From NCBI GenBank assembly GCA_903888515.1, contig CAISTY010000277.1, positions 1-49,525 of the forward strand: DNA of 49,525 nucleotides, written 5' to 3'. Below the pieces are notes generated by a model. It saw only the letters and a program-made list of their open reading frames with translations. It was not told the origin of the DNA and did not search any database. Position numbers and translations under genes: made by a program. The stretch is from Akkermansiaceae bacterium (lineage in GTDB: Bacteria; Verrucomicrobiota; Verrucomicrobiia; Verrucomicrobiales; Akkermansiaceae). Of this stretch, positions 7,162 to 19,100 are shown piece by piece. Within the stretch, counting starts at the first letter, position 1; every line of letters begins with the position of its first letter.

Positions 7162-8004
7162 TCAGGCGGAACGACGGCGGCGGAGAACTACTCCGGCACC
7201 AGCGATAAGCGCGAGCAGGGCGGCCGATGGCTCCGGAACGGAGACCACTTGGCCGAGACTGTTGATAGAAAAGGTGGTTTCGTAGGTGCCGCCACCGACG
7301 ACACCGGTCGGACTGGCACCGGTGTTGGTGGAGAGAATGCGTTGGAGATCAACATAGGTCTCAGCGGTGCCCTTGCCGAAGTTCTGTTGGATGCCACCGG
7401 TGAAGACGGTGAAAGCGGCTCCAGGGGTGGGGTTCCAAGCACTCCAGCCGTTGGTCCACTGCACCGGTTGGGTGCCTGCGTCGAGGATTGCCGCGCCGTC
7501 GGCTTGCGTCGTGAGGGTGGTAAGGAAGCCCTCCATGCCGGAAAGGGCGTTCCCGCCGATGCCCAGGGCGTCGGAAGGGTAGGCATTGGCATCATACAGC
7601 ACGCCACCGCCGATGGTTGCGGTCGGGGTGGAGGTGTAGAAGGTGCGGGAAGGATCGCCGTTCACCGGAACGCGCGAACCGATACCGCTGGTCGGCTGTT
7701 GGTTGAGGTTGCCGACAACTCCGAACCAGAGGTCGGTGCGGCTGTACCAGTTCTCCCCATAGGTGGCCGAGAGCGTCGTGCTGATGTTGCCGATTGGAGT
7801 ACTCCCCCAAGTCCCCGGATTATCCCGGTGATAGGTACCGGCACCGAGGTTGAAGAAAACATTCTTCGTGGCTCCGGTGCCTGACTTGGCTTGGAACCCG
7901 AGAATCAAGTCTCCGTTGGTGAACGAGAAAGCCCCCATGGCGGAAGGAGCGACCAAAGCCATTCCCATTCCTAGGAGCTGTATGATTTTTCGTGTTGGTT
8001 TCAT
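7162..8004 (-). CDS. PEP-CTERM sorting-signal protein
   Basis: The 280 residues have an N-terminal signal peptide (IIQLLGMGMALVAPSAMGA) and a C-terminal PEP-CTERM anchor: VPEPSAALL, a hydrophobic helix (ALIAGAGVVL) and a basic end (RRRRSA). Such proteins are processed by an exosortase at the inner membrane and carried to the cell surface or exopolysaccharide. The central domain is shared with the protein encoded at 3656-4915 and is otherwise unrecognised. It is the first gene of the operon, with an operator-like palindrome about 120 bases upstream. The exosortase gene is not in the window. Confidence 0.85.
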   Translation of the reverse strand: MKPTRKIIQLLGMGMALVAPSAMGAFSFTNGDLILGFQAKSGTGATKNVFFNLGAGTYHRDNPGTWGSTPIGNISTTLSATYGENWYSRTDLWFGVVGNLNQQPTSGIGSRVPVNGDPSRTFYTSTPTATIGGGVLYDANAYPSDALGIGGNALSGMEGFLTTLTTQADGAAILDAGTQPVQWTNGWSAWNPTPGAAFTVFTGGIQQNFGKGTAETYVDLQRILSTNTGASPTGVVGGGTYETTFSINSLGQVVSVPEPSAALLALIAGAGVVLRRRRSA

Positions 8005-8123
8005 TTGTATGGTGTTTGTGGGTCATATCGCCGCCCGGAGGCCGGACGGTGGTTAATGTCTTGGCAAGTCATCAACCGGGGAGAGGATTAGAGGACAACA
8101 CCAGCTAACCGAAGAGAAACATC

Positions 8124-8140
8124 GTGACACTGTTGTCACA
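8124..8140. promoter_or_regulatory. Operator-like palindrome GTGAC-N6-GTCACA (site 3)
   Basis: GTGAC (8124-8128), ACTGTT, GTCACA (8135-8140). It lies about 120 bases upstream of the PEP-CTERM gene start at 8004, the first gene of the secreted-protein operon. Confidence 0.65.
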
Positions 8141-8674
8141 TCTGCAAATGGCTGGAAAAGAATCGTTTAGGTCTCCTGCAAGCCGTGAATCCCGTGGCCT
8201 GGAAAGACTCTGTTAGATATTTCTTTTTCCGATTTGGCATCGCCGAAGCAGCGGTTTCCCTCACTCCGGGATAGGAACCACGAAGGACACGGAAAAACAC
8301 CCCATAACAAGCAGTTAGAATGTTCTTTTGTTACCACAAACATGCATACTGAGCAGTTCCTGGGTTGGAATACATTCAGTTAGCCGCAAAGAGGCACAGA
8401 AACCACAAAAGTAGCGAGGCTGCGCCTCAGACAGAAGACTTGAAGACAGAAGACTTGAAGACAGAAGACAGAAGACAGAAGACCGGAAAACTTGACCTTA
8501 TTGCGTATCTTGCGCATTTTTGCGGCAAAATAATACTGTAGGGCAAACCAAGAACTCATCAGTAAAAGCCAGGCCGCCTGCCGGGTTGGGGCGTGAATCT
8601 TCCCAGCTTTCCTTTCTTTGTTGAGCATACGTGGTTTTCATCTATTTCCCTGGAACTGTGGGAGGAATTTACGG
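8141..8674. other. Intergenic DNA of lower GC content with tandem repeats
   Basis: No gene is supported. The DNA is AT-richer than its surroundings. At 8431-8483 there are two copies of a 15-base unit (ACAGAAGACTTGAAG) followed by repeated ACAGAAG. Short phrases such as CCACGAAGGACACGG are formulaic spacer DNA. The upstream part holds the promoter region of the 8004 gene. Confidence 0.6.
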
Positions 8675-10012
8675 TTATTGGAGAAACCATGGGATGGCGG
8701 GTATCACTTGAATGGGATGCGGGACCACGGTGCCGGGAGGAAGTGCTTCAAGGAGGATGAGTATCAACTCCGCGCCCGCCAGCAGGGTGCGGGCCTCCAT
8801 GAGAGAGCGGGTTTCACGCGCAAGGACTTCCGAGTTGGCGGCATTGGCGCACACCTGGATGAGCAGCGTGTCGCCAGAGGGGCCGGTGGCGTGAAAATCG
8901 ACTTCGTTTCCCTGTGTGGTGCGGAAGTAGTGGACATCGTATCCTCGTCGCAGCAGTTCGATGAAGACTGCGTTTTCGAGCGCATGGCCGATGTTGGCCC
9001 TGCCGGTGCGTTCATAGATCGGGATGAGTCCAGAGTCGATGGGATAGGCCTTGCGGGGGTTGACCATGCGCTGACGCTCGGATGAGGTGAGCAGTGAGGT
9101 GGTGCGGATGAGGAAAGCATCCTCGAAGTGGGCGAGAAAGGCGTGGAGGCTGTCTTTGGAAACAGGCAGGCCTTGGGACCGCAACGCATCGTGGAATTTC
9201 TGTATGCTGAAGGGTGCGCAAGGATTGCCGAGGAGGTGGCGCTGGAGCCAGCGCAGGGCGACGGGATTGGAAACCCGGTGGCGTTCGATGATGTCACGAA
9301 GCACAGCCACATCGACATATCCCTGTAACAACGGACGGCGGTCCCGCGCATCAAGCTGTTGGGCATCGGGGAAACCGCCCTCGTCCAAATAGGTCCGGAA
9401 GGCTTTTTCCAGAGTGGATCGATGGGCCTTGGGCAAATGATCCCAATCCTTTTCCGGGAGAAGATTCTGATGAAGCAACGCTTCACGAAAGCTGAAGGGG
9501 AAGACGATGACTTCCATCGCCCGACCGCGCATGCTGGTATGCACTTCCCGGCTGAGCATCGAGGCGGAAGATCCGGAGATAAAGAGGCGGATCTTCTCGG
9601 TATCGAGAACACGGCGGGCGAAAGCTTCCCAGCCGGGGATGATCTGAATCTCGTCGAGAAAAAGCGTGATGCGGGATTGATCCCGAAACTCCGGGTGCAG
9701 TTGAAAATATGTTTCAAGCAGGTAGGAGAGATCGGAGACCTCCATTCCCGCGAGGCGGTCGTCTTCGAAATTCAAATATACCAGCGATTCCCTCGGCTCA
9801 CCGGATGCAAGCAGATCACCCAGGCACTGCCACAGGAAGCAGGACTTGCCGCTGCGCCTCATGCCGATGACCGCCATCGCTTTTCCCGGAACCTTGGGCA
9901 ATCGAATCTCCCGCCGCGTGAGGCTCGGAATTTCGGCAACGAGCGCATCGGCAAGCTTTTCCTTGAGGTTTCTTTGGATTTCTCCTTTCACGAGGGAGAG
10001 GATAGGCGACAA
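8675..10012 (-). CDS. AAA-type ATPase with DUF4143-like C-terminus
   Basis: This is a 445-residue P-loop ATPase. The Walker A motif is GMRRSGKSC (about residues 50-58) and the Walker B motif is ITLFLDEIQ (Asp120, Glu121). After the ATPase core comes the region typical of DUF4143 proteins (GFPDAQQL, YVDVAVLRDIIERH) and a nuclease-like end (LENAVFIELLRRGYDVHYF, GNEVDFHA). The family is widespread and its cellular role is unclear; links to mobile DNA or toxin-like functions have been proposed. The start is a TTG at 10012 preceded by AAGGA; a GTG at 9991 is an alternative. It stands alone, 105 bases downstream of the giant exoprotein gene on the same strand. Confidence 0.85.
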   Translation of the reverse strand: MSPILSLVKGEIQRNLKEKLADALVAEIPSLTRREIRLPKVPGKAMAVIGMRRSGKSCFLWQCLGDLLASGEPRESLVYLNFEDDRLAGMEVSDLSYLLETYFQLHPEFRDQSRITLFLDEIQIIPGWEAFARRVLDTEKIRLFISGSSASMLSREVHTSMRGRAMEVIVFPFSFREALLHQNLLPEKDWDHLPKAHRSTLEKAFRTYLDEGGFPDAQQLDARDRRPLLQGYVDVAVLRDIIERHRVSNPVALRWLQRHLLGNPCAPFSIQKFHDALRSQGLPVSKDSLHAFLAHFEDAFLIRTTSLLTSSERQRMVNPRKAYPIDSGLIPIYERTGRANIGHALENAVFIELLRRGYDVHYFRTTQGNEVDFHATGPSGDTLLIQVCANAANSEVLARETRSLMEARTLLAGAELILILLEALPPGTVVPHPIQVIPAIPWFLQ

Positions 10013-10095
10013 TCGTCCTTATGAAAAGGATAAATTGCGCCCCGTTGTTCTTCGAAACCCGATTGGCTGGCACACCGCACCACCACAGGAGGAAA

Positions 10096-10114
10096 GGGGA
10101 CAGGAGTGCCCCCC
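10096..10114. repeat. REP-like palindrome, copy of the elements in the hsdR relic
   Basis: GGGGACAGGAGTGCCCCCC lies four bases past the stop codon of the giant exoprotein gene. Near-identical copies flank the RAYT relic at 46434-46454 (inverted) and 46816-46836. The palindrome could act as a 3'-end barrier of the secretion cluster's transcript. Confidence 0.75.
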
Positions 10115-10117
10115 TCA

Positions 10118-13100
10118 TTATTGGACTTCGGAACCCTCGGCGGGTTTCCCAGTCTTTTCGTTCTCGTCTTCTTCATCCTCATCAACCGTGCCACCGCCGC
10201 CATAGCCGATGACCTCCACGGTGATGAGCGAGGGAGCGTCATTGGCGACCTTGGTTTCGGCGCTTGTTTGTTCCTCGCCGGGTTTCTCGACCGCGTTGCC
10301 TGCGGCGGCCGATGTGTTAGAGGCGCTGGTCACCGTGCTGATACTGGGAGCGGAAGCGGCGACGGGAGCGCCGACACTGCTGCCGCCCGCCGAGATATTA
10401 CCCGCATTGACCACGGTGACGGCGGCCAGGTTGATGTTGCCGCTGACGCGAATCCCGGCGTCCCCGGCATCGATGATGCCAGTGGGTGCGATCAAATCGA
10501 CGTTGCCGGGGGCGACACCTTCCACCGTGGCCAGGACGCCGATGCCACCACCCGTGGCCAGACCGGCGAGGTCGGTTTGCACCGCAGCACTTTGAGGGTC
10601 GATCACAACCCGTGTGGGTGGAGCTGCGGACACCGTGCGCGAGGAGGAGCCTGCGGCAATATCCCCTTTGGATGACCAGATGGCGACATTGCCACCCTTG
10701 AGCGTGAAGATCCGGCCAATGCCGATGCCCACGCTCTGGTCGGTGAACACGTTGATGCTGCCGCCCGACTCGGTGACGATTCCGGGAGGTGTTAGAGGGT
10801 TGCCAAGAGTGCTGTTGGCCATGTTTAAGCCGCCGCCCGGCGCGAAGATGCTGATATCTCCCCCGCTGCGGGTCCGGATGTCACGGCTTTGCGTGAGAAT
10901 ATCTCCTTCCCATGAGAGCGTTGCCGGGAAGAGCGCTTTGATCGCCTCGAATCCCTTGTCGTATATTCGGTAGCCCGCGCTGTCCGGATCATTGAAATCA
11001 CGTCCCGTGTCGCGTAGCACGAGGTTGTAAATCGACAGCGCCATCTGCTTTTGTTGCTCCGACGTGAGCGAAGGATCTGCCAGATTCAACAAGTCACTGC
11101 CAGGCGTGATGTCGAGCACCAGCGTAACTCCGTCGCGCACAACTTGAACCTTCGTCACTTCACCGATGGTGATGCCGCTCAATAAGTAGGAGTCATCGTA
11201 ACTCGAAACAATTTCCCTATCAGAAACCTTGAGGATCACGTCACCTGCTTGCAGTCCCGCCACATCGGCAGCTCCACCTGCTGTGACGGACTTGATTTGG
11301 ATGCCATTGTCCATGGTCTTCGTGCCTTCGTAATCGGTCACCACGCCGAGTATCCCCTTGGCTTCCGCCAGATAGCGGTCCCCATCCGGGCTGGTGGCGA
11401 ACTTTGCGATGAATGATGCAAAGTCCAAATTGCTGCCGTTCAGTGAGCTGGCTGGTCCGATTCCCGCACCGACCACCAGATCGGCGCCCTCCGCAATGAG
11501 ATAAGGATTGCGGAGGTTGCCTATCGAAGTGATGCCGGTGCCGGTGCCGTCGGGTTTGTTAGGACCGATGCCGAGGTCGAGGTTGCGGCCTGCAAGAACC
11601 TGAAGAGTCCCGGGACCTGAAATCTGGATGTCCCCCGCAAGGATGGACTGGCCTGACGAAAGGACGTTACCCGCAGCAAGCGAGGCCACACGCAGCGGGC
11701 TGGACGAATTGTAGGCGATGATGTCCCGACCGGCGGTGATCAAGGTGGCGTCCGTCGCGCGCGCGTTCTGAATGTAGAACGCCACATCCGTGATGTCGGT
11801 TGCCGCAGTGATCCGCGCCTGCTTCCCGGAGAAAAGCGTTAGACCCGACAGGCTTCCATCAAGAGCGTGGATCCGGACCGGTTCCGGGTCATCGTCGTGG
11901 AGCCCTCCCGGGGTGTGGCGGGCCTGCCGGGTTTGCAGGACGGCATTCGTGCCGGTGATGGATCCGGACTCGCTGAACAGGTCGGTTAGGCCGTTCATGA
12001 ATCCCGGCACCGTGCTGCTGGTTAGGGCGGCGCCCGAGCTGGTTTGGGAGACGCTTGTCAGCGGCTTGAGGATCCAAGGCACGGACGCCGGATTCGCGTC
12101 TGATAGATTAATGATAGAGGACACCCAGCTCCTGACCGTATCTCCCGATCCGAGTTTGGAGAAGCCGGCGGGCTGGAGCGCGTTGACCGATCCTGCGGCG
12201 AGAAGTTCGAGCTGTCCTGTTGACGCGGGAAATGTTGTTAGATTTCCCGTCAGATTCAGATCCGCAGAATACGCAGTGAGGGATAGGCTTGCGGCGGACA
12301 GCGGCCATACCGGGGCAAACGGTTCGAGGCTGGTTTCCGCCAGACGCAACCATGGCTGGAACCACGCGGCGGAGGATGCGGAGCCGGCAAGCAGCAACTG
12401 GGTGTCATGCCATGTGCGCAGCATCGGCTGCGCCTGGGTTTGGCTAAGCAGGGTGACCGCGTTCCTATAAGTGACATCACCACCTAACGAAAGAGCGATG
12501 ACTGCACTGTCGGCGGAGATGGTGGAGAAGTAGGTTTTATACCAGAACTTGTTACCAACTCCCTGGGGGAGCAGGAACGGATTGCTTACGGGACCCAACA
12601 GCAAATCGCCCGCTGCGGCAAGGTCGAACGAGGACTTGCCCACGAACAACGTGGTGGGCAACCAGGTGAGAGGATCGAGTTGCGCGGTGGCGGGTTGGTT
12701 GAGGTTGCCTATCAATCCGAACGATGGTGAGCGGGTTCCATTGGTGGTGATCGATCCACCGGCATTGAGTGAGCCCCGGCCCCGTTCCACGTAGTAAACT
12801 CCGCCGTTGATGTCATTGCCTGCGGTGACGCGAAGATCGCCGCCACCGAGTTCGACGAATGCCCCGGCCGAGGGGATTCCCCGCGCGGCACGCGCGTTGG
12901 TGGGGATCGCCGCGCCCACGTTCATGATGTCATGACCGGCGGTCAGGGTGATGTTGCCGCCGCCGAGCGCACCCACGTCCTGGAAGAAGTTGCTGAAGTC
13001 CACCCACCAGGTGGTGGATGCGGCGGTATCGGTGGTGGAACCGAAACCACTTCCGATCCGGATTCTGCCAGCTTCGCCATTGGCGTCCAGATAGCCGCGC

Positions 13101-16100
13101 CGGTAGAGCCAGTTGTTAGGCATTTGTCTGGATGAATCATCGATGAGGCCCGCATTGTTGCGGGTCTTGCGCTCGATATTTCCGCCGGCGGCGATGGTCA
13201 CGTTGCCTCCAGCCATGCTGTATTGGGCGAGGTAGTTTTGCTGCGCTGATCCGAGGTCGCCCTGTTGCACGTTGCGGTCGATGATAGGGGTGACAAAATC
13301 GTTCGGGTTGATGATGGTGGTGGCGTCCGCAAGGCGGGTGCCTGCGGTGTAGATGGAGGCGAATGGGTTGAGCAATTGCAGATTCCCGCCGGTGCTGATG
13401 TCGATGTCACCGGAGCCGGTGCGGATCACCTGGAAGAGGTTGGTGATGAGGGACGAGGTACGGGCGTTGGCACCGCCAGTGATGGTGGCCGCCCCGGCGT
13501 CTTTGCCAAGTTGCAGCAGCCCGGATGATGCGCCAAGCGCGGCAGCCGGCCTAACGGAATGATAATCCGCCGCTGACAGATCGGCTCCTGCGGCCATGTG
13601 CAGGGACCATGATTGCATATTGGCTGGCAGGAGCGGATTGTAGGCCATCAGCGGTGCCAGCCACAGGCTAGTGCCACCGGAGAATCCGTCGCTCAGAGCG
13701 TTGAAGAATGTGAGGTTTTCCGATGCCCTGAGGGTCAGCACACCTGCGGCGCTTCTGGGTCCGAATCGGAATGTTGCCAAATTCCAGTCGCTGGTTGCGG
13801 TGGAGTTGCTGGCACCGAGTGTGAGGCTTCCGTTCAGATTGTATATCTCCGCACCGGGAGCGAGGATCAAATCAAGTGCTGGTTGGAGAGAAGTGAGGCG
13901 GCCGAGCATGGCGGTGTATCCGGCGGTGGTGGTGCCGGCCGCTCCGAGGAAGGCGGTCGCGTCGGATTTGATGCTGTTTTGCAGCGTCGAGGTGATGGTT
14001 CCGATTCCCGTTAGACCATAGAGTTTCACCCCTTCCACAAGGATGCCGGAAGCCCCGGTGATCGAACTGCCGATGATGTTGATCTGGAGGTCGGTGTTGG
14101 CGGCGTTGCGCGGGGCGCGCAAGTGCAGGGTGCCGGTGAATTTCCCAAGCGCTTCGCTGCCAGCGTTCGCCTCGGCGACAGATAGATTGATGGTTGAACC
14201 GGTTTGGAGGTCCAGGGTTGCAGAGGTTTGGACGACGCCGTTGCGTTGATTGCCGGCTTCGAGAGTGACGGAGCCACCTTTGCCGGCGGAATCGAATTTC
14301 GCAGCGGAGGCGTCGAGCAACGAGCCACTGGCCAAGGTCAGACTGCCATGGGCTTTGAGATCGATGACTCCTCCGTTGACACCCGATGCGTCGATGGTGT
14401 TAGAGACCGTAATGTTTCCGGAATCGGCAGAAACCCGATAGGAGTGCGCGGTGGCAGGGCCATCGATGTTCACATTGCCGTTGCGGACGCGGTAATCGCG
14501 GGATTGGGTGAAACTACCAGCATTCAAAATGGCATCAAGAGCTGTTAGGCTGCCGCCCGTGATCGAACCCATATCTAGCGCAAATTTTCCTTTTTCACCG
14601 GTGTCTCCTGAGGTGCCGATAATGACACCTGCCAGATCCAGAGTGCCTGAGGGAGCTTTGGCCTGAATGGTACCGGCATTGCCGCCGCCCTGCTTGGCGG
14701 AAACATTGATGGTGGCCGCCGCATGAACGCTCACTGAACCGGTGTCTGCAACGAGATTCACCGTCCCACCACTGGTATAACGGATGGTATCGATGAATGT
14801 GGTGGAGGTGCCCGCCAAGTCCAGGGTCGTGGTTGATGCATCGCCTAGCGTGAGATCGCCGGAAGTGGCACGCAAGGTGAGTTTTCCGCTGGGCAGGGTG
14901 ATATCGCCATTCACCTTCACACTGCTGCCCTGAAGGGTGAGGTCCGCGCCAAAACCGCCGTCGAACGGGGCGGGGCGAGTCACGGCGGGACGGGCAAGCT
15001 CTAGCGCTCCGCGGGAACGGATCTGATAGTTCGAGGCGCTGGCCCCGGTGAGACGCGGAGTGACCAGATCGAGGTCTCCGGCCACATCAAGAGATCCGCG
15101 ACTTTCAGTTAGAATGCTTGCGGTCGCGGCCAGAGTCGCCGCCGCGTATCCATCCAGTTGAATGGCGTTGGCTCCGAGTGTGATCTGGTCCGCATCGAAG
15201 GTGACGGATCCTGATAGAGGGGTGGTCAGGAGTGCGGGCGTGGCGGTGTCGGCACTGTTTCCAAGCTTCAGACGGTTTGCGGAAAAGGTGACTGTGCCGC
15301 CTTGAGTGTTGAAGCCGCGGAGAGTGGCCGCCTGAAGCGATAAACTCTCGAAGTTCCGGGATCCCACCGCGCCCGTGCCATAGACGTCGATAGTGGAATA
15401 GCTCAGCAGGGAAAGCCGTTTGGCGGAGCTTTGCAGGCTGGCAAACGCATCACCCGCGAGCACGAGGCCGGTGGTGGGATTGAGGATTCCCGGGTTTTCC
15501 AGACTGATACTGATTTGACCGCTGTTGAGCGAGACGCCATCCGCGATCAGGCGGGCGGATTCGGATAGGCTCGTGCCAGAAGTGGAGTCGAGCACGACGC
15601 TTCCACCGGTGAGGATGACCCCGGAGCGGACCGTGAGTTCCGGCAAGACGGATGTGCTGGTGGCGCTGCGTGAGATGCTGCCGGAAGCATTGGCGCTCAC
15701 CCGAACGAGCGAACCGTTGCCGCTGCCTGCGGTGCCGGCACTGCCCAGAAACAGGGTGTCGAGGGAAAGATCATCATTCTCCGTAGAGGTGATCTTCGAG
15801 TTTTCACCGAGAGTGAGTTTTTCACGGGAGACCAGAACGACGTCGTTGCCGGTGAGAGCTGCGCCAGCGTTGTCGAGGGTGACATTTTTCGAATTCGCGG
15901 TGACTGAAACGCCATTCGAGTTGAAGCTACGGAGGCCGCCTATCAGAAGGCTTTCCGCGCCGAAGCTTTTGAGGGTTTCCACGCTTAACACCAAGCCTGC
16001 GCCAGTCACAGCGGCACCTGTTGGATTGATGAGAATGTCTGACGAGCTGTTGATGTCTATCAAGCTGCCGCGTCCGGAGGTAGGCGCGAGCGATGAAACC

Positions 16101-19100
16101 CGCCCTCGCAGGGCCATGCTTGAAGTACTGGAGAAAGCGAGGTATCCCGCATCCACCGGCAGGCGTGGAACTGTGAATTCACGGGAGATGGCGGCCTCCC
16201 TCAACACGGTGTTTGCCAGCAGATCCTGATACTCGGCACGGGTACGAAAGACCTGGGCTTGGGCAACCTCGAAACCGCCGATCAGGGTGGGGCCGGTGCG
16301 GGATGGATCGAGATTGTTGGAACGATAACCGGAAACGATGGACGCACCATCGGGCGATGTCACCGTCCCGTTAGGCACAATGGACTTTGGCGTGATCAAC
16401 AGCGCCCCGGGAAGCAGTGCGTAACGGGCGGGCAGCAGCGTGTAGGTTCCTGCCGCTAGATTCTTGCTGGCGGATAAAGTGATTTGGTCACCTGCTTTGA
16501 GGGTGGCATTCGTATAGCCCGGTGCGCCGCCCAGGTTGACAGCGGACGAGTCGGTATTGAATGGAGCGTAAGGACTGTAACTGAAACCGTAACCCGGAAT
16601 GACTGCAAAGCTGCTAGACGAGGCGAGAATGTCCGCGCTCCCTCCATTGCCGGAAATCCAGCGGTAGGCATAGAGATCCCCCCCCCCGCTGATATCGACA
16701 ACGGAACCCTCTGCCGTTACCAGATCCACCGCTGCCAAATGCACGGATTTTCCAGGAACCCCACTCACGGTGATGTCATTGCCCGCCGGATCGATCCATG
16801 ATTTTCCATCCTGACTGATGCCATAAGGGATGATCGTGGGTTTTCCCGTAAGCGGATCCATCGCGGAAACCGAGGTGATTCCATCGCCAGACAGGGTTAA
16901 AGCGGATGTGACGGGACTTGGGCGAACCCGACCCACGATGGGATTGAATGGCGCCGTGCCCGTGCCATCCCATCCGAGCTTGATCGTGCCGACCGGTGCG
17001 CGTAGAACTCCTCCCTGGTGGATCTGCGAAGCATATACTCCGAGCGATCCCCCTGCTGAAAGCGGCAACTGGCGCGTAGAACCACCCGTGATCGAAACCG
17101 TGCCTTTCATCGACTGGCCGCCCGAGGTGAAGTCGTAGGCGAAGATGTCGAACCGTCCCGCGCTGGTCGGATAGATCTGGCCGGCTTTGAGATTCAGATT
17201 GCCTGCCAGACTCAGTGTGCCATTGCCGCGAATGTCACCGCCAGCGGCGTTGATTCCAATCGTTCCCAATCCGTCTAGCGAAAGATTTCCGATATCGACG
17301 AGACTCGCATCGACACTCAGCCCGCCGTCACCATAGGTTGGCGCGAAACTGTAAGGAGTGGTGATACCGGAAATGTCTGTTTTTGTGAAAAGGATGACTG
17401 TTTCGGTGGCCAATTTCGGCGCGGTGAATGCCTGCCCGAGATTGACGTAGCCGGAGCGCAGACTGACATTTCCTTGGCCTGAAATGACACCTCCGCTTGA
17501 TACCCTCAATGATCCGGGAGTATGAATGGATACATCGCCATCAAACGCCACATTTCCATTCAGTGAGAGCGAATCAAAACCGCCCGCTGAAAAGGTGGAG
17601 ACTGTGAAATTACCAATGCCTTGGAGTGGTGTTCCTGACGAGTCCGTTAAAGGAGTTCCCAAACCTCGGGAAACGAAATCCGATGGCACAAGAAAGCCGT
17701 CCTGGCGCACCACCAGATTGCTCTGGGCGGTATTTGACTCGGTGCCGACTGCCACAAAGCGCCCGGACGAAACGGCAACCGAACCACCCGTGGCGGAAGT
17801 TCCTCCGGCCCGACCGATCAGCGTGGCATCGGAATACAGCATCCGGGAGCCACTCAAAGTGATGCGCCCGCCGTTAGAATCAACCGTGACCGGAACATAA
17901 TTCCGACCACTCGAGGAATTGACGAGCGCCGGGTCGAGCGACAGCGAGGATGGTGGCAGGTCGAGGATGCCGCTGGTCCCTGAAACGTCTAACGTCGCAC
18001 CCCGCTCGGCGACAATGTTGCCCGTGACGGAAATCGCACCGCCGGCAAGTACCTGTCCCTGACGGCGGTGGTACGCGTTTTCTATCAGAACAAGCTTGCC
18101 CGCGGTTGATAGATAGGCGGTATTTCCGAGCAGCACGGTCGGGAGCAGGGTGTCGGGATTGAGAGATGGAAAACGCAGCGCGCCGATGACGGAGATCGTT
18201 CCTCCGGGGCAGGTGACACTACCTGCCAGAGTCACGGTCTCACCGCTGAAGGAGACCGCCCCTTTGGCATCCGTGAGGATGGAGGCACCCTCGGCAAGGA
18301 CGACATCACCTCTTCCCAGAATCGTACTTGAGAAATTATCTATGGCACCCAGTGCGCTGAATGTAAGCGAACCCGGCGAACGGACGCCTTCCTCTCTGGT
18401 AACGGTCTGAAGTTCAATTTCCCCTCCATCCATATTGGCGAGCCAGCCCGAGACAATCGGTCTGAGTGTGGTTTGCGGTGCGATATGCACACCGGTGACG
18501 AATTTTCCGGGTGTGTCGCCGGCAAGGCCCAAGCCGGTGATAGAGAAGGTTCCGAATCCCCCTTGATTGAAAAATTCCCCGGCAAGAACATTGACCGCGG
18601 TATTAGGGGTCGAGCCTCCGATCTGAAACGCCGGCGCTTGCAGTGTTAGGCTTGCGGCCTTGGCGCCGGAGTATCCCGCGAGCGTCGCACCAAGGCTCAA
18701 ATGTCCCCCCAACAGCATGGTTTGGTCCAGATCACGTCCCGCGGATATCAGAATCGAACCTCCGTTACCGTAACTCACGGTGCCGCGCGGATTCACATGC
18801 ACACCGCCCGACACATCGAGTTTTCCTCCAGCGGCAAGCTCCGCCGAATAGGCGTTGATGTTGATCGAACCACCGTTCAGGAATAAGGGCAGAGGACCTG
18901 CCATGTCGGCGCTGAGCCGATCATCAACCAGCAGTCCGCTGGTGCTGACCACACCGCTGGCACCGAGTGTGAAAACTCCTCGTCCGGCAACCGGGTCGGG
19001 AAGGGCACCTCCCGAGGTGTTATCGAGTTTGTTGATCGTGGCGAGCGACAGATTCGGACTGTTGAAGCTGATTTTCCCGCTGGGTATGGAAATGCCTCCA

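Noticed and set aside
8431..8483. Possible CRISPR-like array
   Set aside because: The units are 7-15 bases, directly tandem and without unique spacers, and no cas genes are present.
8380..8628. Minus-strand open frame of 82 codons between the PEP-CTERM and ATPase genes
   Set aside because: It includes the tandem repeat as coding (VFCLQVFCLQ-type residues) and has no start signal or family.
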